Positions 21,875 to 35,000 of a stretch of DNA of 64,000 nucleotides are shown here, piece by piece (position 1 is the stretch's first letter; every line of letters begins with the position of its first letter). Source of the DNA: Gyrodactylus bullatarudis. Taxonomy: Eukaryota > Platyhelminthes > Monogenea > Gyrodactylidea > Gyrodactylidae. The stretch spans positions 897,725-961,724 of the forward strand of contig SSNU01000208.1 of the NCBI GenBank assembly GCA_012064415.1. The letters are read 5' to 3'. A program made the translations under genes and the position numbers. Under the pieces are notes generated by a model, which was not told where the DNA came from, made no database searches, and saw only the letters and a list, made by a program, of their open reading frames with translations.

Positions 21875-24870
21875 GTGTGTGCAGGGTTTTAATTAGATTT
21901 ATTATCCGCTCTTTTTATGTGAGATTGGTGGGTGAGTAGTTCGTCACCCCTCCCCCCTTATGTAATGCAGTTCTCATCTGTACTGATAGATCTCTACTGA
22001 TGCAGGAGTGAGGGAAAAGTGTAACTCCAAGAGTTTTATTTTACAAAGAAATCTGATACTCTGAATGGATATACCCGATAGAGAGGGAAGGGACTAAAGG
22101 AAATTTTCTGTTATGTGAGATAATTAATCAAATATTTACTTGGAATTATTTGAAGGCAGGGGAGACATTTTATCTTTTTTAACAGCTAAAAATAATGAAA
22201 AATCCTTTGTTATTTCTGAATGAATTGTTTATGGCGTGTAAATTTCAGTGAGACAAGGAATCATATTCTTTTGTCAATATATTCTGTAAATTACTCAATA
22301 CTGTATTATGTTACAAAATTTTAGTAGTACATATCTTGAGAGATTCATTGAGAAAAATGTATATGAATGAATTTATGCCTTGGTTAGAGCGAACAAAGAA
22401 CATTTATAATATTAAAATATTGAAATAAAACAATAAAATAATTATATATTCTTGAATATACTTGTAAGTAGTTACTATTGTTATTTTATAAAATGTTTTA
22501 ATGAACATTATCAGTTTTCGAAAAAAATCTCTAACTTGCTAACTTGTATGTAGAATGTAAAATGTTTAATTACAAGTCGGTTCTTTTCTTCATCAATCCA
22601 AACGATTAAATAATAACTGGTGCACAACTGTAAGCTGAAAGAATTTTATTCTCTTAAATCTCTTGAATGCGTAGTACTTTGAACTATGAAAAACCTTTCT
22701 CATTATTTTATTGTGAATATAAGTTCCTTTGTTACTTTGCTATAGAAATATCCTCTAATCCTTTATGCTTGAGAGGGACTGTCCCACTGTATTTATTTTG
22801 GTAATTTCACAATAATACTTATAGTTGAAAAAAGAGAGTGCATTAGCTTGTCTGTACTTTTCTTTGTAGTTTTTCAACCAGAGTTCCCACATGTTATGAG
22901 ATCTAAGGTATGAGCATTAAGCAATTAAGACTCGAACTCTTTATATAAAGTTAGGCGAATCTAAATACCTGGCTTATGGGTAACAATTATAATTATCTAT
23001 AGACTCCCTGGGTTGGCTTTCTATTTTAAGCCTTCGAATGATTTGTGTATTCATTCTTTTCTTGGATGAGAGCAAATTATATATAGAATGTAATTAAACA
23101 AAAGATCAATATTGGTTAGGGATAGATTATCAAAATCAAAAAATTAGAATATTGCAAAGCTTGGACCATCATTAGAGAGATAATTTCATGCTGAATCCGA
23201 AGATGTCGATTTTGTCAGCTCGAGCAAAGGAAAAACCTGTGAATAATGTCTTCAAGTGGCCTGAAATTGTTGCTAAAATCACAAATTTTTATGTTACTAC
23301 TTGAAAGCAGAAAATCAATTTTTCCCCAGTAAATACTATCATGTTATTTTGGGAAATGAAAATGTTCTAACTCGGGATAATTTTCGGAAATTATAACTGA
23401 TATCTCCCAAAAATATAATCCAACTAGTTTTTTAATGGGTTATTCTAACTATTTATTACGATTTGCAAATCGAAGATTTAAGATAATTTATAAATATTAT
23501 TGGTGTGAAATGTATGAAACAGAGTAAAGCTATTCTGGAAATAAAATTTCATATTGTGATCATCAAAGGAAACAGATGATGTTCTAATCTACAAAAATTG
23601 TTCCTCAATGAAAAACTCAACTTCTGATATACAATGTAATTTATTTGAAAAATAGTAAAATTCATTGAAAAACTGTTTCTAGTGGACAAATGGAAAATTT
23701 TTGTCATCGACAAACTTAAAAATTTAAATATCATGAAATGCTTAATTTTAGTTGAAGCATGTAAGATTTCTTTTAAAGCGAGTATGTAGAAATTCGTGTA
23801 GAATTGAAATTTTATCAAATTTTTCCAATCTACAATCTCTCCGTATACGCCTGTGTATAGTCTCCTGGTTAATAGTAGTATCCTTGTAGACTTTTTTCAT
23901 CTTCTAAAAAAATGACAATCAACAGGGTTTAACATTTCCACATGGTCGTACAGGGTTTTTTCGTTTCTTTCCCTCTCTCTCTCTCTTTCCTGTGCTTAAT
24001 TGAGGAAGATGAAACAAAATGGACATGACGAGGATGAAGGCATGCAAATTATGACTGACACACACCAATGTAAATCAGGAAATGTATGCCCAATAAATGT
24101 ATTTCCACCTCCCTACTATTGCTTACCGATAACAGTTGATATCATGCAGTTTCTAAAACCCTAGTAGGCATAATTAGTGAACAGTTTTTACACTTGAAAA
24201 GTATTATTTTCTTGATAAAACGAGTAGAGTCAACCATAGATGGAATTTGCCAAGTTAAAAAGTAAATCTCTCTAGTATTGAATTAACCCTTTTGTGAAGT
24301 TCTCCCCATATAGGGCGATTATTCAAAGTTGGAAATTCTCAGTTATTACGCAAGTCTCAATAATATCACATAATCTATTTTATAATTCACGAGTACAAAA
24401 AAGTCTCAAAGAGATATCTAAACTTGGATAAATAACCAGTATTAGTAAATATTGGTTTTACATCAGCCTATTAGTAGAGGAGAAATTCAATAGAAAATCG
24501 ACTTTTTCAGATAGAACCAAAATAAGTAATTTGAAAGTAAGGGGTTGGTTGAATTTTCGAAAGATCCATAATTTTTCGAAGGATTTTGAATTATCAGAAT
24601 TTCATTGGTTTTGAAAACTCTGGAATGAAAATATATTTCAAAATTTGTTTTCTTCGAATTGTAAAAGTAGGCGACATGATCTGGATTCTAAAATTTTGTA
24701 TAAGTCATAGGTTCCGAAAATGATATCAATTAGCTTTTTTTAGTTGCAATTTAAGGGGTTTGATCGTTTCCCGAGGAACGGTTGCAAGAAGAGAATATAC
24801 CCATTTATTCTGCTAAATTATTCATTTGTTAATCGTATGAACGTGAAGAATTTGCTCTATTATAATTTAG
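21875..24870. other. Gene-free spacer
   Basis: No supported gene. A CT microsatellite lies near 23973-23990. A short stretch near 24655-24690 resembles one arm of the foldback family at 46836-47502. Confidence 0.55.
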
Positions 24871-25248
24871 TTGTGTGAACATTTATCAACAAGTTTACCC
24901 CTCAAAAAGCAGCACTTGAATTTCCAGATACACAAGGCTATGCCAACTTGGATGGAAGGTTTGCCAATGGGAGAAAGGAATATTTTCTTCACCCCAAATG
25001 CAGTAGAAGAAATACGTAGATTAACCATGATAGCCCACAGAAGCATGGCACAATATCCAAAATTTTATTCTCTCCATCATCATAATAATGATACTTTATA
25101 TCTGCGCCGCTATATACATATTTTAAAATATATAAGCTTAAATGGCTGTAATAAGAAAAACATACGCTTCCAGCGTCCGAAAGAGGAAAATTTGAACGTT
25201 GTGATCACACATCACAAGAAAGGAGATGGTAAACCTATCATTCAGTGA
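24871..25248 (+). CDS. Unassigned ORF upstream of actin
   Basis: The frame is open for 125 codons after a TAG. The first ATG lies at residue 24 and gives about 102 residues beginning MPTWMEGLPMGERNIFF, with NAVEEIRRL and a His/Asn cluster, ending KKGDGKPIIQ. A possible splice acceptor, AATTTCCAG, lies just before the ATG, so it could be a last exon. The length is unusual for this AT content, but no family was recognised. It ends about 225 bp before the actin TATA box. Alternatives are a chance ORF or a relic. Confidence 0.27.
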   Translation: MCEHLSTSLPLKKQHLNFQIHKAMPTWMEGLPMGERNIFFTPNAVEEIRRLTMIAHRSMAQYPKFYSLHHHNNDTLYLRRYIHILKYISLNGCNKKNIRFQRPKEENLNVVITHHKKGDGKPIIQ

Positions 25249-25334
25249 AAAAAGGTTTTTCCCCTGCAAACCCAATGTGTGTGCATTTCAGGAGAGGAGT
25301 AGAGGGTGGATTTGGGTTGAATTTTTGAGATGGA

Positions 25335-25420
25335 CCAATGAAATTGAAGAGAATTGTATTAAATCCTTATATGGACAATAGTCTCAGAGTATATATATAA
25401 GAGGTTTTTTATTGTCAACA
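25335..25420 (+). promoter_or_regulatory. Actin core promoter: CCAAT, CArG box, TATA box
   Basis: CCAAT lies at 25335-25339. CCTTATATGG at 25365-25374 is a perfect CArG box of the form CC(A/T)6GG, the binding site of serum response factor, which controls actin genes across animals. A TATATATATAA TATA box lies at 25390-25400, so transcription should start near 25416-25425, about 50 nt before the ATG at 25474. The spacing is that of a compact RNA polymerase II promoter. Confidence 0.8.
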
Positions 25421-25425
25421 AATAA

Positions 25426-26604
<1,179 letters not shown>

Positions 26605-26786
26605 TGCTTTGCTCAAGTTCAGTCGACCAATCTACCTGTCTAATTATATATTTATCAAATACTCTTTTTCGATTGTTTGTTCAAAAACTTGTTGTTACTT
26701 AGCTTCCTGGAGAATAATTTTATCAAGAAAGATTAACCAGAATGATTCATCTTTTCGTTCAAGAATGAACCATGGGTAAAAGATTT

Positions 26787-26826
26787 AATAAAAATAGTGT
26801 TATTACCAATTTTTTGGTTGTCTAAT
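26787..26826 (+). terminator. Actin poly(A) signal and GT-rich downstream element
   Basis: AATAAA at 26787-26792 is followed by a T/GT-rich stretch to about 26826. This gives a 3' UTR of roughly 200 nt after the stop at 26604. Confidence 0.75.
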
Positions 26827-26829
26827 TGA

Positions 26830-27563
26830 GTCTTTTTTTATAAACTGATGAATGATGATTTAGGCTAAATTATTTTCCATCAAAAAAGGATCACTTTATC
26901 TTTAGTGAACTTATATCAGAGAATCAATGATCTGATTTCATAGATAACTGTGTGCACTTTGTAACTTTTTTAGTTTTTATTCCAGATTTGAATTATAAGA
27001 ATATTCAAATGGCAATATGCATGAATTATATGATAAGGGTAATACAGTGCAAAACAACTAAAGTAGCTCAATCAATGTCTTTTAAAAATACAGTAGCTAC
27101 TTGAAAGTAGATACATGAAATAAAAATGTAGAGGATCAAATGGATAAGAATGGTTATTTTTATTTATTCAGGGTTTTAATTATATTTTAGATGTAGTCCT
27201 ATTAGCATATTCATGTTGGATGGATCATCTCTTTGTAATCTGTTGTGTTATATGTTTATTCTCCTCAAAAAGTTTTTCGCTATAGTTGTGGGTGTACATT
27301 TATTCATTTGTTGTTTTTGTTTGATATAAAATATGGATGAATAGCTGAGCAGATTGATAAAAAGAGAACATGAGGTATTTTGAGAGGTGTCCAATATGAG
27401 CGTAAAAAAATATTTAGTTGATCTGTACACACTGAGGTTCAGACAGAGAGAGAGAGAGGTTTATACCATAGTTATCATAGAGACAAAGAAATTTGATCAT
27501 TTAGTGTTTGCAATTTGTTTAGAGATCTGTATGTATAAATCTTGCTGCGTTTGATGCTTTTGA
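26830..27563. other. Spacer downstream of actin
   Basis: No coding region is supported. It contains a short GA microsatellite near 27445. Confidence 0.55.
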
Positions 27564-27628
27564 TCAGTAGTTGATAGCAGATGGCAGAGGGGGTGGTGGA
27601 AGTTGGAAGAGGTCATCATTCATAATGG
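27564..27628 (-). CDS. Possible alternative last exon of the MTSS-like gene (Pro-rich tail)
   Basis: After a strong acceptor (TTTTTTCAG) the minus strand encodes a short tail containing MNDDLFQLPPPPLPSAINY and a stop. Its phase (two bases completing a codon) does not follow directly from the preceding predicted exon at 29627-29736, so an additional exon would be needed. Proline-rich segments are usual in MTSS proteins. Confidence 0.25.
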
Positions 27629-29017
27629 CTGAAAAAAGTGAGATTTAAACATTGTAACTGTAATCAGGTCAATTCACTATAGCTTGATGACATGGGGGTG
27701 GTGTGGAACAAAATCGATCAAAGTCATGGGCGAAATTGTATCACTTTTTCCGAATTTCTTTCGCTTTAATGTGGTATTTTAAAATAGTTCAAAAAGTTTA
27801 TTCAAGACAACCTGAATTATGTAAAAGAGATCCTAAATCAGGCACTAACTAGATAGGCAGGTTATAATTATGCATTCTGAATGTCTTATGTCGAGAGGAA
27901 ACAATTGAAAACTTTGAACAGCATGAGGGCTTTATCAATGTGCGCCAGAGAGAATTTCGTTTACAGGTAAAGTGTAAAAATTCTAACACTAGGATATATA
28001 TAATCGATAGTGATTACAATAATTTAATAATATCATCGACAAGTCAAAGAATTATTCAACATGTACAATAAATTCAGGATAATTGATATGAATCAGCCCA
28101 AGATGTAGGTGTGATTTTTTTTAGTAAAGAAATATGGTTCGAAAAACTACAGTTGTGAGAATGGCTTAGGAAAGGAAGGGGTACACATAATATAGCAAAG
28201 TACATTTTGTTACAATAAATTACGTTTTTTGTATCATGAAAAGATTTCGCTAATGAGCAAATTGGGAGGCAAATAAATCAACAATAATCTATTTATTTAA
28301 GTTTATTGTACTATATTTTCAGAATTCTTCTACGCAGTAATAGTAGTAACTAGAGAGAGTAGTTGAGCCTGGGATTTATTCTCGAATAAATTAAACGTTG
28401 AAGTCATAATTATAATTTAATACAATTATAGTTATTAATTGTAATTAACAGAAAGAATTGACTCAAAATATTCCTGATAAAATCTGAAACAATTTATTTG
28501 TCTGAAAGATCTATTTATCAAACTGAGAAGAATCATCAAATTCTGATAGATCGTAAAATCATGATCCTAATGGATGATAAGAGATCTTATAGTTCGAGTA
28601 TGCTATTCCATTCGCATAGAGAGTGCACATTTAGAAGTTGGCCTCTTTTAAAAGTTTGACATTTAGATAGAGAGAGACAATGCCAACTAATGTCTATTGC
28701 ACATGTTTACTATTGAGCTCATTATACTATGAGTCTGCGGAATAGACTGATTATTAACATAGAAATTGTCTTATTATTTCTAATCAAAAAATCGATAGTT
28801 GTTGAAAAAATATCATGACAAGCTGTCGACTCAATAAAGGACTCAATAAAAGGACGGCCAGAATGTAGCATTATTGGCGGAGCTTAACCTTCTAGAGGAG
28901 GGTTTATGACTAAGAGATCAAAGTACTTGAGGATTGGTGAAGATAAAATCAATCAAAATATATGTTTGGGACCAAGAAAAGCCTGATCTTAGTAGATAGA
29001 TGAATAAAGAAGGAAGA

Positions 29018-32000
29018 TTACATGTTTATGTTTAGAGAATCCAGGGTTCCAAGATCACATGATGGCTGGGGAAAGAAGGCATTCCTTTAGAAATGAATCC
29101 AACGGTGATAAGGATAATAACTGTTTTCATATTCTCCTAAGCAAAGTTGAATTTTATAGCATTCAAAAATGCAAGGTGAAGATGAGAAAATGATAAAAAA
29201 GAAGGAGTTTGGGCAAATTTCCTCAATAGACCTTTTTATTATCTCTTTTTATCGATTCAAGGAAAAAAAGAATTGAATTTTCATATTTGAAATCTTCATT
29301 CATCGCATTTTTCCTCGGCAGAAAAAATGGAAAAAATGTTTAAAATATCTTTCATGAAACCTTTAGTACCAATCTTGTACTTATTTTCTTGTAGGTAAAT
29401 AGATTTTGTATTCTAAAATAAGGGGTGATCAAATTGTTATCACTCTAAAGATCGCATGGGATTTGAGATAATTTTATAAAGTTAGGGTTCAAAGAACATA
29501 CTCGTGTCCATATTTGTCTGCATCATAACATTTAAATTCTCCATGTTCATTAGGTTAATCTGGGTTGAAGAAGAAGGATATAGATGAGATTTAAACTATT
29601 CCAAAACTATTTAAAGAGGGACATACCTTTTCAGGATCAATCGATGGAATCTGTGAGTCGATCGCTTCCTCCTCAATGAGTTCATTGTTGTTTGGATTTC
29701 TACTAAACGAGTTTATTGATAGATTGTCTGGGGATTCTTTAAATGAGAAGAAAAAACATCATTAGCAATAGTAAAAATGATAGAAACAGAGAGGGTAGAA
29801 GAATTTTATAATAATGATTTACTTTAACTTGTTTTTTTGCTATCACGTGTATGTAGTATGTATTTTTAAGGATAAAATAATTTCTAGTCATTTTAGTCGG
29901 AATTTGTCCGCATAGAGCAAACGAGTTTATGGTAAAAATAATAATGATAATAAAACCTACAAGAGTGTATAGGTGTCCACTTGATAGTTGTATGGAACTG
30001 TGTGCATTATAATTATCGGTTGAAAAAGATCAATAAAAATTTAATCTCATCATCAGACAAACTAACTCAAGTCTAGTATGTTTATGTGTGTTTGCATTAA
30101 TCAAGTATTTAAGAACATTTAAAAACACTATATGTGCCTGGTATCAAGCCATTCTTTGCTTAAAAATAATTGAGAATGCCCAGTTTGTCTAGGACACAAT
30201 CTACTTCCTAGATGAGTCAAGAGAAAGCATTCAATGAAATAATCAATAAATACTTTAGATGAAAATTGGTACTGAGAAAATTTAATGGGTTTGTATCCCA
30301 ACGATTATGATTTGGGGCAAGTGGGTGAGTTCCTTTTTAGCTTTTTCATTAAAAAAACTGCTTTTTTCTTATGTTCAAGTGATTCACGTAGATGTTAAAA
30401 AACGTCCGAAAATCCACTTAAATACATAATTTAGACATATGTTAAAGAAATATATTTATAGCCAAATGCGCATTTCTCAAAGGATCATCAGTGGTCTCTC
30501 TTTGAAAATGATAAAAGTTTAAGTTTGAATGGAAAAAAAATTTACAATTTACAAAGAAGTAGTATAAGTTAAAGAATATAAGAATCATGAATGGAAATTA
30601 GAATATTATGTAAGCTGAAAAAAAAACACCAAAAACTCTTCAATAAATAGCAACAGTGAAGAGAAAAAGGTGAAAAAGCTCACATAGCCCATGCTTCGTC
30701 GATTTCTAATTTGTCTATTTTATACAAGAATCCAGAGGATGACAGCATAGATGTGTGGGTGAAGGAGAAATTCTTCATCAACATGTATAAACCTAATTTG
30801 TGTTCAAAAGAATTATTCATTTAATCTTCAACTACCATGGCCTATGTGAGCTTTTTCACCTTTTTCTCTTCACTGTTGCTTTTTTCTGGTTACTCTAGTC
30901 ATTATACCAATGATCACAATCCAATTTTTCTGAGGTAAAGAGAAATGATTTTCATTGCTGAACAATTTGCTAGGCTGGAAAATAACCCCCAAGATGATAA
31001 TTTTGAAATTAAGGCAATATTTCAGTTTAATTTCAACTTTAATTGATTTTCAGTATTTTCATTCGCCATGCTTGTGAAAGATATTTGTTGTAAATTCGCG
31101 ATAGAGAATTAAAATAATACCTTGAAATCGAAAATAATATTTGTCAATTATTTTAGATCTTATAAAATAATTTCAAGGTATTATTTCTTAAGACTGTAGT
31201 CATTACATAAAAATATAGTGAATATTAGTGAATTTTCCGAGGTATTATTTACAAATGTATAGGATCATAATAGTCACAGATAAATTACATCATGTTCAGG
31301 GAAGAGACAAATAATCTTGATGGATGGAGTATAATAGCTAGACAAGAAAGAAACTGAATGATTACAAGAAAGAGTATTAGGACAAAGAATAAACTGGAAA
31401 TAAATACAATGGATTTGTACTTTTCAAGTAGGGGAACTGATGACATAGGAAGAAAAAGGAGACGAATGCTACCTATCAAGAGTGAAATACATATGGTGGA
31501 TATAAATGGGGTGAGGAGGTTGGAAGAGAACTGAAAATCCAATTGCAAGTTCATTGTGTTCATATTTTCACGAGTACACAAACAAATCTTTTTGTGCGTA
31601 GAATGGGGGAAGAAAAGTGAGGAAGCAAAATTATCATGGAAAAAGAGTAACAATGAATAGAGGAAGAGATACAAAATCAATCCGAGAAATCATACGGAAA
31701 GATTCTTAATCCTCAATACTTTATGAGTCGCTATTGGTTAAGGCCTTGAGAAGTGGGTTTAGAACAAATCAAAAATTAAATCTTAAACTACGAGCTATTC
31801 TTATCGATAGAATTTCATAATCATCCCAAGAAAATATCTTTTTCTGTAAGATGAGCAAAAATTTAAAAATAAAAAACGTTTTTTAGCCAACAATTGAGTC
31901 AAAATTCAAGTCACATTTGGAAATTTATTAGAAGAAATTTTAAAAAATCCTATCGAATGAAGGGTAAAATGAGTAGCCGAATTGATAATTGAGATAGAAA

Positions 32001-35000
32001 TTACCTATTATGAAAGTCTGAGAATGAAATTTAACTCAATTTCCAATCCCCTATAACCCCCTCCCCTGTTGCTTAATCATTGACAAATCTAACTGGAAAT
32101 TGTATTGTATTCTGATCCTAATTAAATTTAGTAGTTGCATGATGCTTCTCTTTTAGTGAGCTTAAGTTCAAAAGGAAAGAAAATTCTACCTGGGAAAATG
32201 TAAACCAGTTTGAATGTCAATCTTGTGGATTAAAGTACATGATGGGGATGTTTTAGTGGAGAATCTTTAAAAAATGGGAAAGATTCCCATGGCAAGAAGA
32301 GATGTATTACCCAGAGAAAATCAAACCCAGAAATGGTCTAGATAGTTTATTGGGGGGGAAAATGTCAAGTTTAACACATTTCATTCGAATCCTACAGGTA
32401 TACAGACAAGAAACCTCTCATATTGATATCCCCATATACCTATAGTAGGGGGGTAGGGATGGGGGATATTCATAAAAGAATAAAAAACTTTTCTTTCGAG
32501 GTATAGTAAAGAGGGGAGAGAAAAAAGTCAGACATTATCTCTCTGTGAGTGTATAAAGTAAATTACATTTAGATTTAATATAAATTCCAAAGGTAGTTCA
32601 CTCCATTCTTGGAAAAACAAGAAAAGTTTGGATAAAGAGGAAAGTATAAATCTTTTCTTATTTTTTCTGAGATAGTTAAACACAGTACATATTGTTCTGA
32701 GAGAAAGGAACTCAACTTGGTAGAGTTTCATGAAGAATTCATAGGATAATGAAGGATTGACAATAAATTATCAACCCAAAAGTAAAGTGTAAAATGGTAG
32801 CAAGATTATCGAAATATGCAATTATGCTATGTATTGATATATCCACTTTCTGTAAAAAGAAGAATGAATATGATTGAAGAAGAGAGAAAATAAGGCTGAG
32901 TCTAATTAATGGACTGGAGATAATTATTCATCTTGTGAAGAAGAATGATTGAAAAATACTAACCATATTGAGATAAGTTGATCCATCTATAGTACTGAAT
33001 ATGAAATTCATGTTTTTCTCATTTAATAATTTAATGGTTCTCTCTATACTACAAGAGAGATAACCCTATTCTATTATAGTTATGTATTAAAATCAATATT
33101 ATTTTTTATTTTAATTTCCCCGAACAATGTTCTATGACTTAATCAAAAATTGATGTTTCAACCATGAAAAACATATTTCTGAAAGTCAAAATGAAAATTT
33201 TTCATGTTCTGATATGCAAATATCCCATTTTCCCCAAAATCAACTAAATTTACCTAATTTCCTGGGACTTTCTTCCGACATGTGAGAGAACACTCAATTT
33301 TAACTATAAGCCCTATTTTCATTCAAAAACCTCAATTTTGTCCTTATTTGTAATAAAATTCATTGAAAAAATCTTGGCGCGTGTTCAAAAATTGTCATCT
33401 TCAATCGAGATTTTCTAAATCAGAAAAAACTCGAAAACTAATAGTTTTTTAGGAAAAAATGCCTAATTTTCGATCATCTTTGAAATGAGATTAAGGATGG
33501 GAAAAGTTTAAAATTTTGGCCTACTCTACTAGAGAGTCTTATAGAATTAGAAGGGACCTGTGGAGTCTCACGTAAAAGACAAGGTTATGGGTAAAGTGGA
33601 TTTTCAATATCATTGTTAAAGGTGTCTCTTTGGATTAAATAGATATGTTGAGAGAAATTTAGAAAGACTTGGACAAGACAAACTCAGACTCTATTTGGGC
33701 ATTTTTCAAGGGGAAGTTATAGATGATTTAAATGTACTAACCAATATTGCCAGCACTACTATGACAAATGGAGGCATTTTTTGTGTACTCTAACTGATCC
33801 ATTTCTAGGGAGAAGGGATCTCGACTGATAAAGCCAGACTTTTTATTCTTCATCGCGTTGTCGTGGGGAGTGAAGGTGGAGGATTTGGTTTTGGTCAGTC
33901 GTGTGGGGAATAGGTCAGTTGTTGAAATGGAAGAGTTCATTCGTGGCGTTGATATGGCACTCTTCATGATTTGAGGATTGAATTTATTCTGACTAATTGA
34001 TGTTGATTGAGGACTATTGATCAGGGGATAGTTGCCATTGGTATTTTGGTGATGATGAATATTGATATTGGCATTAGATTCTGTTGACGTACGTTCCATT
34101 AGAGTGGGGAAGCTTTTGTAGTTATTATTATTATTGTTATAACTCGAGGTGACTTGGCTACCTTGGACATCTAAATGGATAATGATACATAGTTAATCAT
34201 TGTTTTGAACTTTTCGAGACGTTCAATCTTATTTCCTGACAATAGACCATCATTTTCTGGCCAGGGTTGAATTTTTATTATTCATATTTAACCATCTAAT
34301 TAATGTCAAAATAAAGAAACGATGCTGAATACATGAAAAGAAACCAAATTGACGAAATTACCAGAATTAGTCAAGTTTTTGTTTGAATTAAATGAGTTAA
34401 ATTGAGCAAGATTCATGTCGAGTAGAGTAATGGGTCTTTGGTTATGTTCCTGGTTAGGTCGACCGGTGAATAGACTATTAGAATGCAAGAGTTGACGTTG
34501 ATTTCGCATTGATACCTGGCCCTGATGTGTAGGAGGGTCGATGCAGGAAATTTTCCTCTGAAGTTGATTAAGATTACCATAGACTGGCATTGGAATGGCC
34601 TGGTTTGGATAAAGAGACCAATTTGACTGTGACTTTTGACGGTTATCTTTGCCTGGACCGTCTAAATGTTTCATTATATTCATTATTCATGGAAAGAATA
34701 GTAATCAATAGCTATTACTATAGTAATACGAAAAAAATGTCAATTTCAATGAGATTAGAGAAATTAATTGAATGAAGTCGTATGAAGTATGATTGGTTGA
34801 AAATTTACTACTTTTCTTAATTCATTGAGAAAATTGTGTTTATCTTAATCTTGAATTATGTGCAGAGGAACTTTAGACAAGAACGTAAGAGCTATTCTAT
34901 CATAGTGAAAGATCTATTTCTTGAACTAAACTAAAGGGATAATTTATTCGCCGTGTTTGATGGGGGAAATACCAAATTAAAGATAAGATAGAAAAAAGGA

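Noticed and set aside
31285..31680. 131-codon minus-strand frame with hydrophobic stretches
   Set aside because: It starts at a non-ATG codon, lies in a pyrimidine-rich part of an MTSS intron that naturally yields Leu/Phe/Ser-rich frames, and has no splice context or motif. A 92-residue ATG version remains possible but unsupported.
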